Positions 9,281-18,899 of a DNA stretch of 64,000 nucleotides are shown one piece after another. Made by a program: the position numbers and the translations under genes. Source of the stretch: Algoriphagus sp. PAP.12. Lineage in GTDB: Bacteria; Bacteroidota; Bacteroidia; Cytophagales; Cyclobacteriaceae. The notes under the pieces are model-generated. The model was given only the letters and a program-made list of their open reading frames with translations. It was not told the origin of the DNA and ran no database searches. Each line of letters begins with the position of its first letter. Position 1 is the first letter of the stretch. The DNA lies in the NCBI RefSeq assembly GCF_026652115.1, contig NZ_JAPPSQ010000018.1, positions 25,958-89,957 on the forward strand, read 5' to 3'.

Positions 9281-12200
9281 TTACTTTTCCACAAAATACA
9301 TATCGACTTCACCTTTGTTTTTAGCCTGGACTTTTCCTCGATAAGTACAAGAAAAATGGTCTTTTACCAATTCATAGGTAGAGCCTGAAATATTGATTTT
9401 CCCAGCCTCTCCGCTACTTTCCATTCTGGATGCAAGATTCACTGTATCCCCCCAGATATCATAGGCGAACTTATTGAGTCCTACTATTCCAGCTACGATA
9501 TTTCCTGTGTGAATTCCTATTCTCAATTCGAAAATCGGTTTGTTTTCTTGAATACTTCTTTCTTTTTGAGATTCAATAAATTTCTGAATCTCAATAGCGG
9601 CATTGATAACATCTATTGGGTGAGTATCATTTTTAATAGGAATCCCTCCTGCAGCCATGTAGGAATCTCCTATGGTTTTAATTTTTTCGATCCCATTTCT
9701 TTCAATGATTCGATCGAATTCTTTGAAACAAAAATCAATTTCAGAAACCAAATCCACTGCATTCATTTGCTCTGCTATCATTGAAAAGCCTTTGAAATCA
9801 GTAAACATCACAGTCACACTTTCATACTTTTTGGATTCAGCTTTCCCCTTTTCTTTCAATTCCCTTGCGATATCCATAGGAAGAATATTAAGTAAAAGTT
9901 CATCTGACTTTTCCTTTTCGACCTGCAGGTCCAATGTTCTTTCTTTGACCTTAGACTCTAGATTCGCATTGTATTCCTCTAGCCTTTTTTCATTTAATCT
10001 TAGACTTTCCTCTACGCCTTTTCTGACTTCTACCTCTTCAATCAATTTCTTATTGAGCTGATTCGTACTTTCCAAAAGCATGGCATTTTGGAGTGAAATA
10101 GCTGTCTGTGTAGCCATCACTTGAAGGATTTCTACTCTTTCTTTTGTAAATGCTCCTGAAAGCAATCTATTCTCCAGATACAAAATCGAGAAACCTACAC
10201 CTGAATGCTTTTGGGGAATACAAAGAATCGATTTCACTTGGTTTTCCTCTATATAATCTTCGTCAGAATAAGGTAAAATCTTGGTTGCATCATCTAGCAC
10301 TAAAGTTTCACCGGATCGAAGTACATAATTGATTACTGAATGACTGATCTCTTCAAAATCCTCGTATGGAATATTTTGTAGGACTTGAATATCGTTTGTC
10401 GAATTATCAATAGATGCTTTGATCTGCTTATTATTCTCTTCGATAGTAATTAAAAAAGCTCTGTCAGCTCCAGCATTTTCGCTTACCAGCTGCATCAACC
10501 CAGTGAGAATATTCTCCAATTTCATTTCTCCTGAAATCAACTTAATCGTTTTCAGAATTGTATCCAGATCAAGAATATTGGAGTTCACACCAATTTCCTC
10601 TGGGGAAATGAACTGATCGTAAACCTCCTTCATTTGAGTAAGCTTAGCTTTTGCTCCCCATTTCTCATAAGATTTGTAGGCATTCGACAAGTAAAACTGA
10701 GCTGCTTCTGGTTGTTGTTGTGAATTAAAATAATTGCCAGCCCGCTCCCATATCAACGCCTCATCCTGAATGTATTTATGGATCCTGGCATATCTGATCG
10801 CATAGGTATACGATTTGATAGCTAAATCAAAATTCCCATTGAGAGTTTCCAATTCTGCTTTCATGAATTCATGCCTGTGCTGGAAATTCACCTCGGAATG
10901 CTTCAACATCCCTCCGATCAATCTGATGTTTTTCTTGCAGATTTTAAGCAATTCCTTTTGTTCTTGCTTGGTTTTGGAAGCATATATTGGTGTAATGCAA
11001 AGGTTTTCATAAAACAAAAACAACATCTCAGTAATGGAGCCTTTCACAGGAATCAGGTGATTTTTCTCCAAACAACAATATTTCCAAGCAACTTCATTTT
11101 GATTGAAAATCAATGCCAAAATCTTCTTTTGGGAGTAGAGATTGTGGTAATACAAACTGAAGGCAGGTACATCAGGAAAATCGACTTGCCTTTCATCGAA
11201 TAGCTCTCCTCTCAACACCTCAAAATCTTCGACTCCCTCTAATAGGCTATGGGCTGACTGGCGAAACAAATCTATTCGCTTGATCTGCATGATCTGATTG
11301 AGCGGCATAATTTGTTTTGCGAGTAATTCCCCTCTCATTAATATTTTGGGAATGGCCTCACCCCCATAAAAATTCCAATAAATTATCAATTGACCAATGA
11401 TGGAGGTAAACTCAAAATCACCGGTTTCAAGCCCCTTTTTCAATGCTTCTTCCAACTCTGGGATGCTATCTGCCAGGTGCTTTAACCAATGCGAAATAAA
11501 CATCACATATACTTGCTTAAAAGAAACAAACTCATCCTCATTTTGGATGATTTCGAAAACACTATTACCCAATTGACCCATTTTGAGTCCTTTGGCTGTA
11601 TTCCCCATGAAAGCAATATTGATGTAACCGAAGACTACAAAGGCCATGGGAGTTTTGGGACCTAATCCAAATCTTAAAGTGAGCCGGATTAGCTCAAACA
11701 TCAATAAAGGCAGCAAATTGGGTTCTGTAAGATAAGCTGCCAAAGCCATGTGATGCATGATCGACATTGCTATCAACAACTTTTCATCTTTAATCTCTGG
11801 CAAGCTGAGGATCTTTTCTTCTGAAAAAGATGCAAGCCGAATGTTGGTCCTTACAAATCCAAAAAGAACATTCAGTTGATTGGGATGCGCCTTCATGTCA
11901 ATCTGTACCAGCTTCAGGATTTCCAAGCCTATTTCAATAACCCGCTTTTGATCATTTTCTACATTGGCATTTTGGATTTTGAGGTTGGCAAGTTTCAATT
12001 TGTCCAAAGTACTCTGCGCATTTATATCAAGCAGACTGATATACTTTTCAAATAGATTTTGATTATTACATTGATAGGCAGCAGAGGCGGATTTGAGATA
12101 AAGATCATAAGTAAAATCACGATCCTTTTCCCAGGCATCTTCAGGAAGTAAGTCCAAGGAATTTTCAAAATACTGCATTGCCAAGATGTATGCAGTCGAA

Positions 12201-14398
12201 TTTTGTGCTCTTTGACCCGCTATACTATTGAGCTCGCAAAGAATTTTAAACTCTTTGGGATCAGTTATCAGTTCTTTCCCAAAATTGTATTGATTGACAA
12301 TCTCAAAAATCCCTTCCTTCAGGTTTTTTTCTTTTGCCGAATGGAGGAATGTCCGGGCAATTTTTAGATGAGTTTCTTTTTTTCCATCCTCATCGATCAA
12401 TGAATAGATTGCCTGCTGTACGCGATCATGGACGAAAAAATAACTACCACTCAGATTCTCAATCACTAAATCCAAATCCAGTGCAAGATTGAAATCCTTG
12501 ACAACCATTCCTTTTTCCTTTTCAGAAATAGTTACCAAATCCTGAAGGTTGAATTTATTTCCTATACATGAGGCTATTTTCAAAATAGATTTTGTGCTCT
12601 CAGGTAATTGGTTGATTGTCTCCAGAAATAAATTCACAATATCTCCTTCAACATTGAAGCTGATCAGTTTATTAAGATCCCATTTCCAAGAACCTTCATC
12701 ACTGTCGAAAAACAGCATTTCATTTTTATAAATTGCTTTTATAAACTGATTTGCAAAGAGTGCATTTCCAGCTGATTTCTTAAATACTATGGTTGCCAAT
12801 TCATCCAAATCTCGATTAGAATTACCTAGCACATTAGAAACCAAAAGCTTGACATCTTCTTCTTTTAGGTTTTCTAACAATATCTCTTCTGGTTGGATCC
12901 CAAGATCCTCCAATTCCATTTTAAATTGCTGAAACAAATGTCCTGGTGTTATTTCATTGTCCCGATAAGCTCCTACAATGAGAATATTATTTAGTTCCGA
13001 ATTGACAAGAATGGTTTTCATTAAGTCCAGTGAAGAAACATCAGACCATTGCAAGTCATCGATGAAAATAAAAACTGGTTTTCCCAATTCTGCAAACACC
13101 ATGAAAAAACGTGTGAGTGCATAGTTAAATCTCAATTGTGCTTCGGCTCCTGTCAACTGAGGAATTTCAGGCTCATTGGTAAGCAACTTTTCCAAACCAG
13201 GAATCACCTCAAATAGGACTCTTCCAATAGGCATCAATAAACTATGGAGTTTGGTCTTCCATTTATTTAGCTCAGTTTCGTTTAATAACAATACTTGATG
13301 GATCAATTTTCCCAAGGCCTGAGAAAATGCTGAATAAGGGACATCAGCACGTAGCTGATCAAACTTCCCTGATATAAAAAAACCTCCCGATTGAACTACT
13401 GGACGGTAAAGACGCTCCACCAAAGCGGATTTGCCCACACCGGAGTTTCCAAAAACATATACCAGATTTTTCTCATTTTCCGAGGCTCGGGAAAAAGCAT
13501 CCATAAGTTGCTTAATCTGCTTGTCTCGAGCATATAATTGATCGGAAAACAAGAGTTTGCCTGATGAATCTTGAGTTCCTAGCAAAAAACCCTGAATATC
13601 GAAATCATGTTGCAAGGCTTCCAAGATCATTTGAAGATCATACAAAACACCTTGTGCAGAATGATATCTGAACTGAATATCCTTTTCAATCATTTTCATG
13701 ATCAAATCTGAAAGTACTGGTGGAATATCTAAAAAATCAGAAAGCCTCTTTGGGGTAATAGCAATGTGGGCATGGATTTTAGCTGCTCTTTCTTTTGACT
13801 CAAAAGGTAATTGATTAGCAAATACCCAATAAAAAATGATGCCTAGTGAATAAATATCAGAATAAAAGCCGATTTCTGTACTGATTCTACCTGTTTGCTC
13901 AGGAGCAATAAAATCATAATCTGCCTCCAAAAACACCAAATCTCTTTCCAGACCGATTTTCCTTTTCATTCTGGTGGCTAAACCAAGGCTGATAAAAAAA
14001 ACTTCTTCTGTTTGGTCCTCGATTAGGATATGGTCGGGATTTAAATTCAAATGAACATATTCCTTCCGATGAACCTCGACCAGTTTCTTGGTAATCTTAA
14101 TGCAAGTTTTTACTTTTTCTTCAAGGCTTCTGGGCTCGGACAGATACTCTCTCAAGCTTACACCTTTTATAGATTGAAGTTTGAGGATCAAATCAGCTCC
14201 ATTATTTTCAGATTCTAAGACTTTTCTAAAACCAGGAACAGGAGTACCCAAAAATGAAACTTCATTATTTGCTTTTAAAGTCTCTATCTGGGAAAGGCTA
14301 GAAAGAGCTGTTTTTTTAGTTACAAAATTTTGATCCACTACTGAACCTGCCTCTTGAGCAGCAGAATCAACGGAAGAATACAAAATTTGCCATTTCAT
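9281..14398 (-). CDS. Multidomain signalling protein: pseudokinase, AAA ATPase, helical repeats, GAF, class III adenylate cyclase
   Basis: The 1705-residue cytoplasmic protein has the architecture of large kinase/ATPase/sensor proteins, but with a cyclase output. Residues 1-265 form a Ser/Thr-kinase-like domain that keeps APEQ (165-168) and DIYSLG. The HRD motif reads HLN (116-118) with Lys and Asn also replaced (HLNLNPDHIL), and DFG reads SLG (137-139), so it looks catalytically dead. Residues 290-620 are an AAA/STAND-type ATPase with Walker A GNSGVGKS (317-324) and Walker B FIFIDD (443-448). Residues 620-1270 are helical, TPR-like. A GAF domain (about 1290-1440) and a coiled coil (about 1441-1505) lead to the cyclase (1526-1705). 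The cyclase keeps both metal aspartates (D1534, D1578), adenine-specifying K1574 and D1647, and transition-state N1654 and R1658, so ATP-to-cAMP activity is predicted. The promoter should lie in 14399-14594, shared with the divergent catalase-like gene. Confidence 0.9.
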   Translation of the reverse strand: MKWQILYSSVDSAAQEAGSVVDQNFVTKKTALSSLSQIETLKANNEVSFLGTPVPGFRKVLESENNGADLILKLQSIKGVSLREYLSEPRSLEEKVKTCIKITKKLVEVHRKEYVHLNLNPDHILIEDQTEEVFFISLGLATRMKRKIGLERDLVFLEADYDFIAPEQTGRISTEIGFYSDIYSLGIIFYWVFANQLPFESKERAAKIHAHIAITPKRLSDFLDIPPVLSDLIMKMIEKDIQFRYHSAQGVLYDLQMILEALQHDFDIQGFLLGTQDSSGKLLFSDQLYARDKQIKQLMDAFSRASENEKNLVYVFGNSGVGKSALVERLYRPVVQSGGFFISGKFDQLRADVPYSAFSQALGKLIHQVLLLNETELNKWKTKLHSLLMPIGRVLFEVIPGLEKLLTNEPEIPQLTGAEAQLRFNYALTRFFMVFAELGKPVFIFIDDLQWSDVSSLDLMKTILVNSELNNILIVGAYRDNEITPGHLFQQFKMELEDLGIQPEEILLENLKEEDVKLLVSNVLGNSNRDLDELATIVFKKSAGNALFANQFIKAIYKNEMLFFDSDEGSWKWDLNKLISFNVEGDIVNLFLETINQLPESTKSILKIASCIGNKFNLQDLVTISEKEKGMVVKDFNLALDLDLVIENLSGSYFFVHDRVQQAIYSLIDEDGKKETHLKIARTFLHSAKEKNLKEGIFEIVNQYNFGKELITDPKEFKILCELNSIAGQRAQNSTAYILAMQYFENSLDLLPEDAWEKDRDFTYDLYLKSASAAYQCNNQNLFEKYISLLDINAQSTLDKLKLANLKIQNANVENDQKRVIEIGLEILKLVQIDMKAHPNQLNVLFGFVRTNIRLASFSEEKILSLPEIKDEKLLIAMSIMHHMALAAYLTEPNLLPLLMFELIRLTLRFGLGPKTPMAFVVFGYINIAFMGNTAKGLKMGQLGNSVFEIIQNEDEFVSFKQVYVMFISHWLKHLADSIPELEEALKKGLETGDFEFTSIIGQLIIYWNFYGGEAIPKILMRGELLAKQIMPLNQIMQIKRIDLFRQSAHSLLEGVEDFEVLRGELFDERQVDFPDVPAFSLYYHNLYSQKKILALIFNQNEVAWKYCCLEKNHLIPVKGSITEMLFLFYENLCITPIYASKTKQEQKELLKICKKNIRLIGGMLKHSEVNFQHRHEFMKAELETLNGNFDLAIKSYTYAIRYARIHKYIQDEALIWERAGNYFNSQQQPEAAQFYLSNAYKSYEKWGAKAKLTQMKEVYDQFISPEEIGVNSNILDLDTILKTIKLISGEMKLENILTGLMQLVSENAGADRAFLITIEENNKQIKASIDNSTNDIQVLQNIPYEDFEEISHSVINYVLRSGETLVLDDATKILPYSDEDYIEENQVKSILCIPQKHSGVGFSILYLENRLLSGAFTKERVEILQVMATQTAISLQNAMLLESTNQLNKKLIEEVEVRKGVEESLRLNEKRLEEYNANLESKVKERTLDLQVEKEKSDELLLNILPMDIARELKEKGKAESKKYESVTVMFTDFKGFSMIAEQMNAVDLVSEIDFCFKEFDRIIERNGIEKIKTIGDSYMAAGGIPIKNDTHPIDVINAAIEIQKFIESQKERSIQENKPIFELRIGIHTGNIVAGIVGLNKFAYDIWGDTVNLASRMESSGEAGKINISGSTYELVKDHFSCTYRGKVQAKNKGEVDMYFVEK

Positions 14399-14594
14399 AA
14401 AAAGCCGAGTTTAACTAATAAATTATTACTGCCTATCATTGATTCAGAATATTATTAGGAGCAGTATGCTAAATTTAATACAATATTCAATATATAAAAT
14501 ACAAAATAAAACTCCCAAGTATTATCTCCTTGAGCAAATTTTTAAGTACATTCCCTTAATCTTTTTATTTTTTTCAACCACATTTTAAAGGAAA

Positions 14595-16160
14595 ATGTCA
14601 AGAACAAACGAAACTCCAAAAAAAATTGGCCATGAGTATGTTCAGGCGGATGAAGATCAAATTGCCTACAAATTACTTCAGGAATTCGAAGAGCAGGTCA
14701 CCAGGATGTACAAGGACAAAAAAATGCTCCGACAAGTCCACACAAAAATGCATGGATGCGTTAAGGCGGTCTTTTCTATAGTAGAAGATTTACCTCAAGA
14801 ATTAAAAATCGGAGTGTTTAAAGGTGAGATTAAAGAATTTCATGCGTGGGTCCGTTTTTCTAATGGAAACACCAAACCCCAGAAGGATAAGAAAAAAGAT
14901 ATTAGGGGTGTTGCTATTAAACTTCTGGGAGTCCCAGGTGAAAAAATATTAGACGATGAGTTACATGCAGAAACTCAAGATTTTTTATTGATGAGCAGTG
15001 AGACTTTTTTTGCAAAATCCATCAAAGAACTGAGTCGCTTACTCAATGCAATGACCTCTCCTAATTTTTTTAAAAGTAAATTATTCATCCTAAACCCTTT
15101 ACTCTGGCCAATAATCGTTCGAGCTACAAAGAGTAAAGTGGCCTGTAAAAACCCAATAGATATTCCTTATTGGAGTACTCAGCCTTATCAATTTGGAGAC
15201 ATTGATCATGCAGTAAAATATCATCTTCGCCCCAGCCCATGTAATACTGTAGTGGTCGAAAATACGACTGATGAGAACTATTTGAGGTATAACCTTGCTC
15301 AAACCCTGCATGACAATGAGGCAAAATTTGATTTTTTCATTCAATTGCAGACTGATGCGGACGCAATGCCCATCGAGGACCCAACTGTTGCCTGGAGCTC
15401 CCAATACATCAAGGTGGCCACATTAACTATTCCACCTCAAATTTTTGACACCAATGCACAAATCGAATTTGGTGACAATTTATCCTTCAATCCCTGGCAT
15501 TCCCTACCAGAACACCGTCCCTTGGGCGCATTTAACAGAGTGAGAAAAAGAGTTTATGAGGCAATGTCAAAATTCCGGCATCAATACAATAAACTACCTG
15601 ATGCAGAACCAAAAGACAGTGACGATTTCCTAAAAGACATCAACGAAATAAACACAAAGGTCACTCTTGATCAGCAAGTTCCTTCCAAAGGAATTTTGTT
15701 TACCACTGCGGAAGTTATAGTCAACTGTGATAAAAAGAAGGCTTATGAATTTGTGGCTAGTGTAAATAAACTTTCGAGTTGGCTTTTGAAAGCAGGCCCA
15801 ATCTATGGTGTTATCAAAGTAACGAAACTACGTGGCCATTGGGAAAAAGTAGGAGACAATAGACTAGTCGAGAGAGGAGACTCAGCCACCTTGGTTGAGG
15901 AATTGATTTCAGTTCATCCCTATTCAAACTATGCCTATCAAACAACTGAATTCAGTGACATTTTCAAGCATTTCACCAAGAAGACCTATGGACACATGTG
16001 GTTTGATACGGTTGATGATAAGACTAGACTTCGATGGGTCTATACTTTCACCTACAAAAACCTTTTATCAAGGATCTTCTTGTCTTTATTTGTCCCTATA
16101 TTTTTGAAAAAATACCTTCAAAATGGCCTCAATAATGCCAAAGAGTTTCTGGAAGATTAG
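14595..16160 (+). CDS. Catalase-like heme protein fused to an SRPBCC domain
   Basis: The 521-residue product joins two domains. Residues 1-345 resemble the catalase-related family: the distal region RQVHTKMHGCVKAVF (46-60) carries R46 and distal H49, AWVRFSNGN (84-92) is typical, and the proximal region FNRVRKRVYEAMSKFR (313-328) offers Y321 as heme ligand. Residues 366-521 resemble an SRPBCC/START-type hydrophobic-ligand domain (EVIVNCDKKKAYEFVASVNKLSSW). No signal peptide is present. The heme domain is shorter than a true catalase, so the reaction could be peroxidase or hydroperoxide rearrangement; the lipid-binding-like fusion would fit a bulky organic hydroperoxide, which is inference. 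The start has an AAAGGA motif six bases upstream. It is convergent with the DyP peroxidase gene, only 12 bases apart, and divergent from the cyclase gene. Confidence 0.82.
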   Translation: MSRTNETPKKIGHEYVQADEDQIAYKLLQEFEEQVTRMYKDKKMLRQVHTKMHGCVKAVFSIVEDLPQELKIGVFKGEIKEFHAWVRFSNGNTKPQKDKKKDIRGVAIKLLGVPGEKILDDELHAETQDFLLMSSETFFAKSIKELSRLLNAMTSPNFFKSKLFILNPLLWPIIVRATKSKVACKNPIDIPYWSTQPYQFGDIDHAVKYHLRPSPCNTVVVENTTDENYLRYNLAQTLHDNEAKFDFFIQLQTDADAMPIEDPTVAWSSQYIKVATLTIPPQIFDTNAQIEFGDNLSFNPWHSLPEHRPLGAFNRVRKRVYEAMSKFRHQYNKLPDAEPKDSDDFLKDINEINTKVTLDQQVPSKGILFTTAEVIVNCDKKKAYEFVASVNKLSSWLLKAGPIYGVIKVTKLRGHWEKVGDNRLVERGDSATLVEELISVHPYSNYAYQTTEFSDIFKHFTKKTYGHMWFDTVDDKTRLRWVYTFTYKNLLSRIFLSLFVPIFLKKYLQNGLNNAKEFLED

Positions 16161-16172
16161 TGGAAGAAATTC

Positions 16173-17627
16173 TTAAATAGTCGAGAGATATCTCAGCACA
16201 TTAATGGAAGGCAGGAAAAAATATCCACCGCCTTTGACAGTAATGACTCTTGGGATATTTTTCACTGTTTTGCTTACGGGCAAGTCCTGAATAGTAAAAT
16301 TCTGTTCTTCCCCAGCTTCTAGTTTTTCCCTAGCTCCGATTATAGGATCCGGATCATTATATAGTTCCTTGTTTTTAGGAAGGTTTGACCAGGTGTACTG
16401 AAGAAATTCAAATTGACGACTGATATCTGCATTAAAGCATACAAAAAGCAGCCCTACTTCACCATTTGGTGTCAAATTCGTAGGAGACCCTTCGTAAATC
16501 TCCCCATAAAGGCGTGCTCTTCTGATAATTCTATGCTGTTTACTCAATTTTAGAGATTCTTTTTTGCCGTGATCATCCACATTATCTCTTGGATTTTGCC
16601 TTCTCAGATGAGATCCAAAGGGACATTTTAAGCCATCTTTATCGAATTTTGCATAGCCAAAATCATTGACCAAACTGGAAATACCCGGGTCTTTATCCGG
16701 AAAAAGTGTAATAGGAGCGCCATTTTGCCAACGTCCCATAAATTTAGCCCCGAGCTTTAGACTTTCTTCCACGTTGACTGTACCATCTGGGTTTATGGAG
16801 TTTTCATTCATAAAACTCCAGAATTTTTTAACATCCTGATCGAGCTGTCTCATGACCATAAATGTTCCGTCACGTCCCAAGTCTTTAAGACCGGATCCCC
16901 CTGCATCCGACGAGAGCAAATTCAGATCCCCTTGATCTTTTACTATCAGCGGTGTGTCGGGATAGACTCCAAATTCATTCTTATATCCAAACAAAAACTC
17001 TCCAGTCTTGATGACATCATCTTTATCACCTACTCTACCTGAGCCTTCGATAATCGGCTGAGAAATCCCATCTCTGAATCCGAAATGTTCCTTATTATTT
17101 GGTTGTGTCTTTCCATCTATAAAAAAGAGCTCTTTCATTCCATTTATCTCAAATTCTGAGGCAAGCTCCCTGTAATAGTTTAAGCAGACATCTTTATCCT
17201 TTTCTAAGTTATTTTCGAATTTCTTATCATTCCCGAAAATCATCAAACAAAGATGGATGGGTTCATTCTGTGGGGCACCCCAATTCCAATTCTCAGGGCT
17301 ACTGCCATCCATATCTCCCAATAATCGAGACCTGTGTGGAGCAACCATTCCTTGACGAAACTCCCTGGAAAAGGCATCTAAATTTTCTTCATTTAATCCA
17401 AGAGCCTTTAATCCGTCATGAGTAAAAGACAAATTCAAGTGAGTTGAAGAGATTTTTGATTTATCATGAAAATGCTTCGCTGAGGTCATTTCTTTCCAAG
17501 CATTGGATAGCCATGCTTTAGTAGCTTTGGCATCTGTAATCCGCAGGTAAACAAACCTAGAGTATAACATATGTGCATACCCACGGATCAGGTAACCTTG
17601 GATATTATCAAGTTCGAGCAGTGTCAT
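16173..17627 (-). CDS. DyP-type heme peroxidase
   Basis: The 484-residue product is a dye-decolorizing-type peroxidase, a ferredoxin-like-fold heme enzyme using hydrogen peroxide. The hallmark distal motif GFRDG (res 183-187, D186) is followed by ISQP, and the proximal heme ligand is H340 in CPFGSHLRRQNPR. An N-terminal half (res 20-170) supplies the first ferredoxin-like repeat. No Sec or Tat signal is visible, so it is cytoplasmic or would need a partner for export. It follows the 420-residue membrane protein gene by 9 bases on the same strand, which suggests one operon with the membrane protein first. A catalase-like fusion gene converges on it. The length is at the long end for DyP enzymes. 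Confidence 0.92.
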   Translation of the reverse strand: MTLLELDNIQGYLIRGYAHMLYSRFVYLRITDAKATKAWLSNAWKEMTSAKHFHDKSKISSTHLNLSFTHDGLKALGLNEENLDAFSREFRQGMVAPHRSRLLGDMDGSSPENWNWGAPQNEPIHLCLMIFGNDKKFENNLEKDKDVCLNYYRELASEFEINGMKELFFIDGKTQPNNKEHFGFRDGISQPIIEGSGRVGDKDDVIKTGEFLFGYKNEFGVYPDTPLIVKDQGDLNLLSSDAGGSGLKDLGRDGTFMVMRQLDQDVKKFWSFMNENSINPDGTVNVEESLKLGAKFMGRWQNGAPITLFPDKDPGISSLVNDFGYAKFDKDGLKCPFGSHLRRQNPRDNVDDHGKKESLKLSKQHRIIRRARLYGEIYEGSPTNLTPNGEVGLLFVCFNADISRQFEFLQYTWSNLPKNKELYNDPDPIIGAREKLEAGEEQNFTIQDLPVSKTVKNIPRVITVKGGGYFFLPSINVLRYLSTI

Positions 17628-17636
17628 AGAAATCGG

Positions 17637-18899
17637 CTAAAAGAGTTTAAGAAATTTGGCAGCCCTTCGTTCTGAAAGAGTTTTCATCAACTGGACCCTT
17701 ATCCGGGTATTGTTGTTGATATTTTTAATAGAAAGATCAGGATACGCTGAATACCAATAATTGGTAACCACTTCAGAATTACGGCTCCAGGCTAGAAAAT
17801 ATTCCTCTAGGTACGCCCCTCCAGTGATCAGAAAATTGGTTTTGGGGAAAACCTTGGTATTCGAAAAAATCCCCGTCAAACCCCAACCACTGTTATCAAT
17901 GAAATCACCCAAATATTGCTGCCAGCTTCCATCAAAATTTGAGAAAAATAATACTCTGGAATTCTTTTCAAACATCACCCATTTGGCAAAGTGAATCGTA
18001 GGAATCCCCATTAATTTACCTTGGTTAAAAATAAATTTAATCAAGAAATTGGACAGCAAAAACATGAATTTGATAGATATCAAGCGCACATTCCCCTCTT
18101 TCATATCAACCAGTTGACTAAATTGGTTTTGATGTTGCCAATCCTCCGCAATTTCTAGCTCTTTTAAGAGCTCATTGCTTAACTGACTCCTTTTTCTGGT
18201 GAAGTTTTCATCTTTTCTCTCATAGAAAAAATGAACAATCAAGGCCCAAATAATCAATAAAGGCAATAGGGCTAAGAGAACAATTCCCAGAAAGAACATC
18301 CCTACGTAATTGATCCTAGGCATAGAAACACTTTGTTCATTCAGAAAGCCAAAATCTGGGTTTGAAAGGACTTGATCTTTAATTCGACTGTGTATAGTCT
18401 GAGCGGGAACCCCCTTCCAAGACTGCGAATCAATATATTCTCTAATGTAATTTCGAAGTTTCTTTTCCTTTTGAATTTGATCTACAGTCCTGCCCGGAGC
18501 ACCTATATAAACTGCAGCATCTTTGATGATATGCCTATTGAAAAATGCGATTCTGTCTTCAGTAGTTATTGAGTTCAAGGTTGGATAATCTTTACAAAAA
18601 ACATAAACAAGGTCGATGAGCATACCTGAATTGTCAAATAGCTTTTGAAGCATTTCATTTTTATTTCCATCATAATCCACTACAAACAATAATTTCGGTT
18701 CCCTTTTGACAGTATCGCCGATCCAAGATTTACCATGATCGATTACCACCCAGCGAGCATAATGGATAATTGCCGTCGCATCTAATTCCTTTGAAATACC
18801 ATTCCTAGAATCCTTTTTGATTGCCTTGAGCTGATCTAACAATTCATGGATTTTTTCCGGGATGATGGGAACCAGAAAAGTTATAGCGTTTTGCTTCAT
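17637..18899 (-). CDS. Membrane-anchored twin-repeat protein of the peroxidase cluster
   Basis: This 420-residue protein has no enzyme motif I recognise, but it contains a clear internal duplication. Repeat 1 (about res 43-108) reads IIHYARWVVID, LLFVVDYDGN, FDNSG; repeat 2 (about 299-353) reads TIHFAKWVMFE, VLFFSNFDGSW, FIDNSGWGL. Between them lie hydrophobic helices (197-225 and around 275-292) and a charged loop. The repeat pattern of strand, F/Y-DG and helix resembles ferredoxin-like modules, the fold also used by DyP peroxidases, but that is inference. The C-terminus (WYSAYPDLSIKNINNNTRIR) is unusually rich in conserved-looking residues. It lies 9 bases upstream of the DyP gene, so it is probably its membrane partner or substrate-handling factor. 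Confidence 0.65.
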   Translation of the reverse strand: MKQNAITFLVPIIPEKIHELLDQLKAIKKDSRNGISKELDATAIIHYARWVVIDHGKSWIGDTVKREPKLLFVVDYDGNKNEMLQKLFDNSGMLIDLVYVFCKDYPTLNSITTEDRIAFFNRHIIKDAAVYIGAPGRTVDQIQKEKKLRNYIREYIDSQSWKGVPAQTIHSRIKDQVLSNPDFGFLNEQSVSMPRINYVGMFFLGIVLLALLPLLIIWALIVHFFYERKDENFTRKRSQLSNELLKELEIAEDWQHQNQFSQLVDMKEGNVRLISIKFMFLLSNFLIKFIFNQGKLMGIPTIHFAKWVMFEKNSRVLFFSNFDGSWQQYLGDFIDNSGWGLTGIFSNTKVFPKTNFLITGGAYLEEYFLAWSRNSEVVTNYWYSAYPDLSIKNINNNTRIRVQLMKTLSERRAAKFLKLF

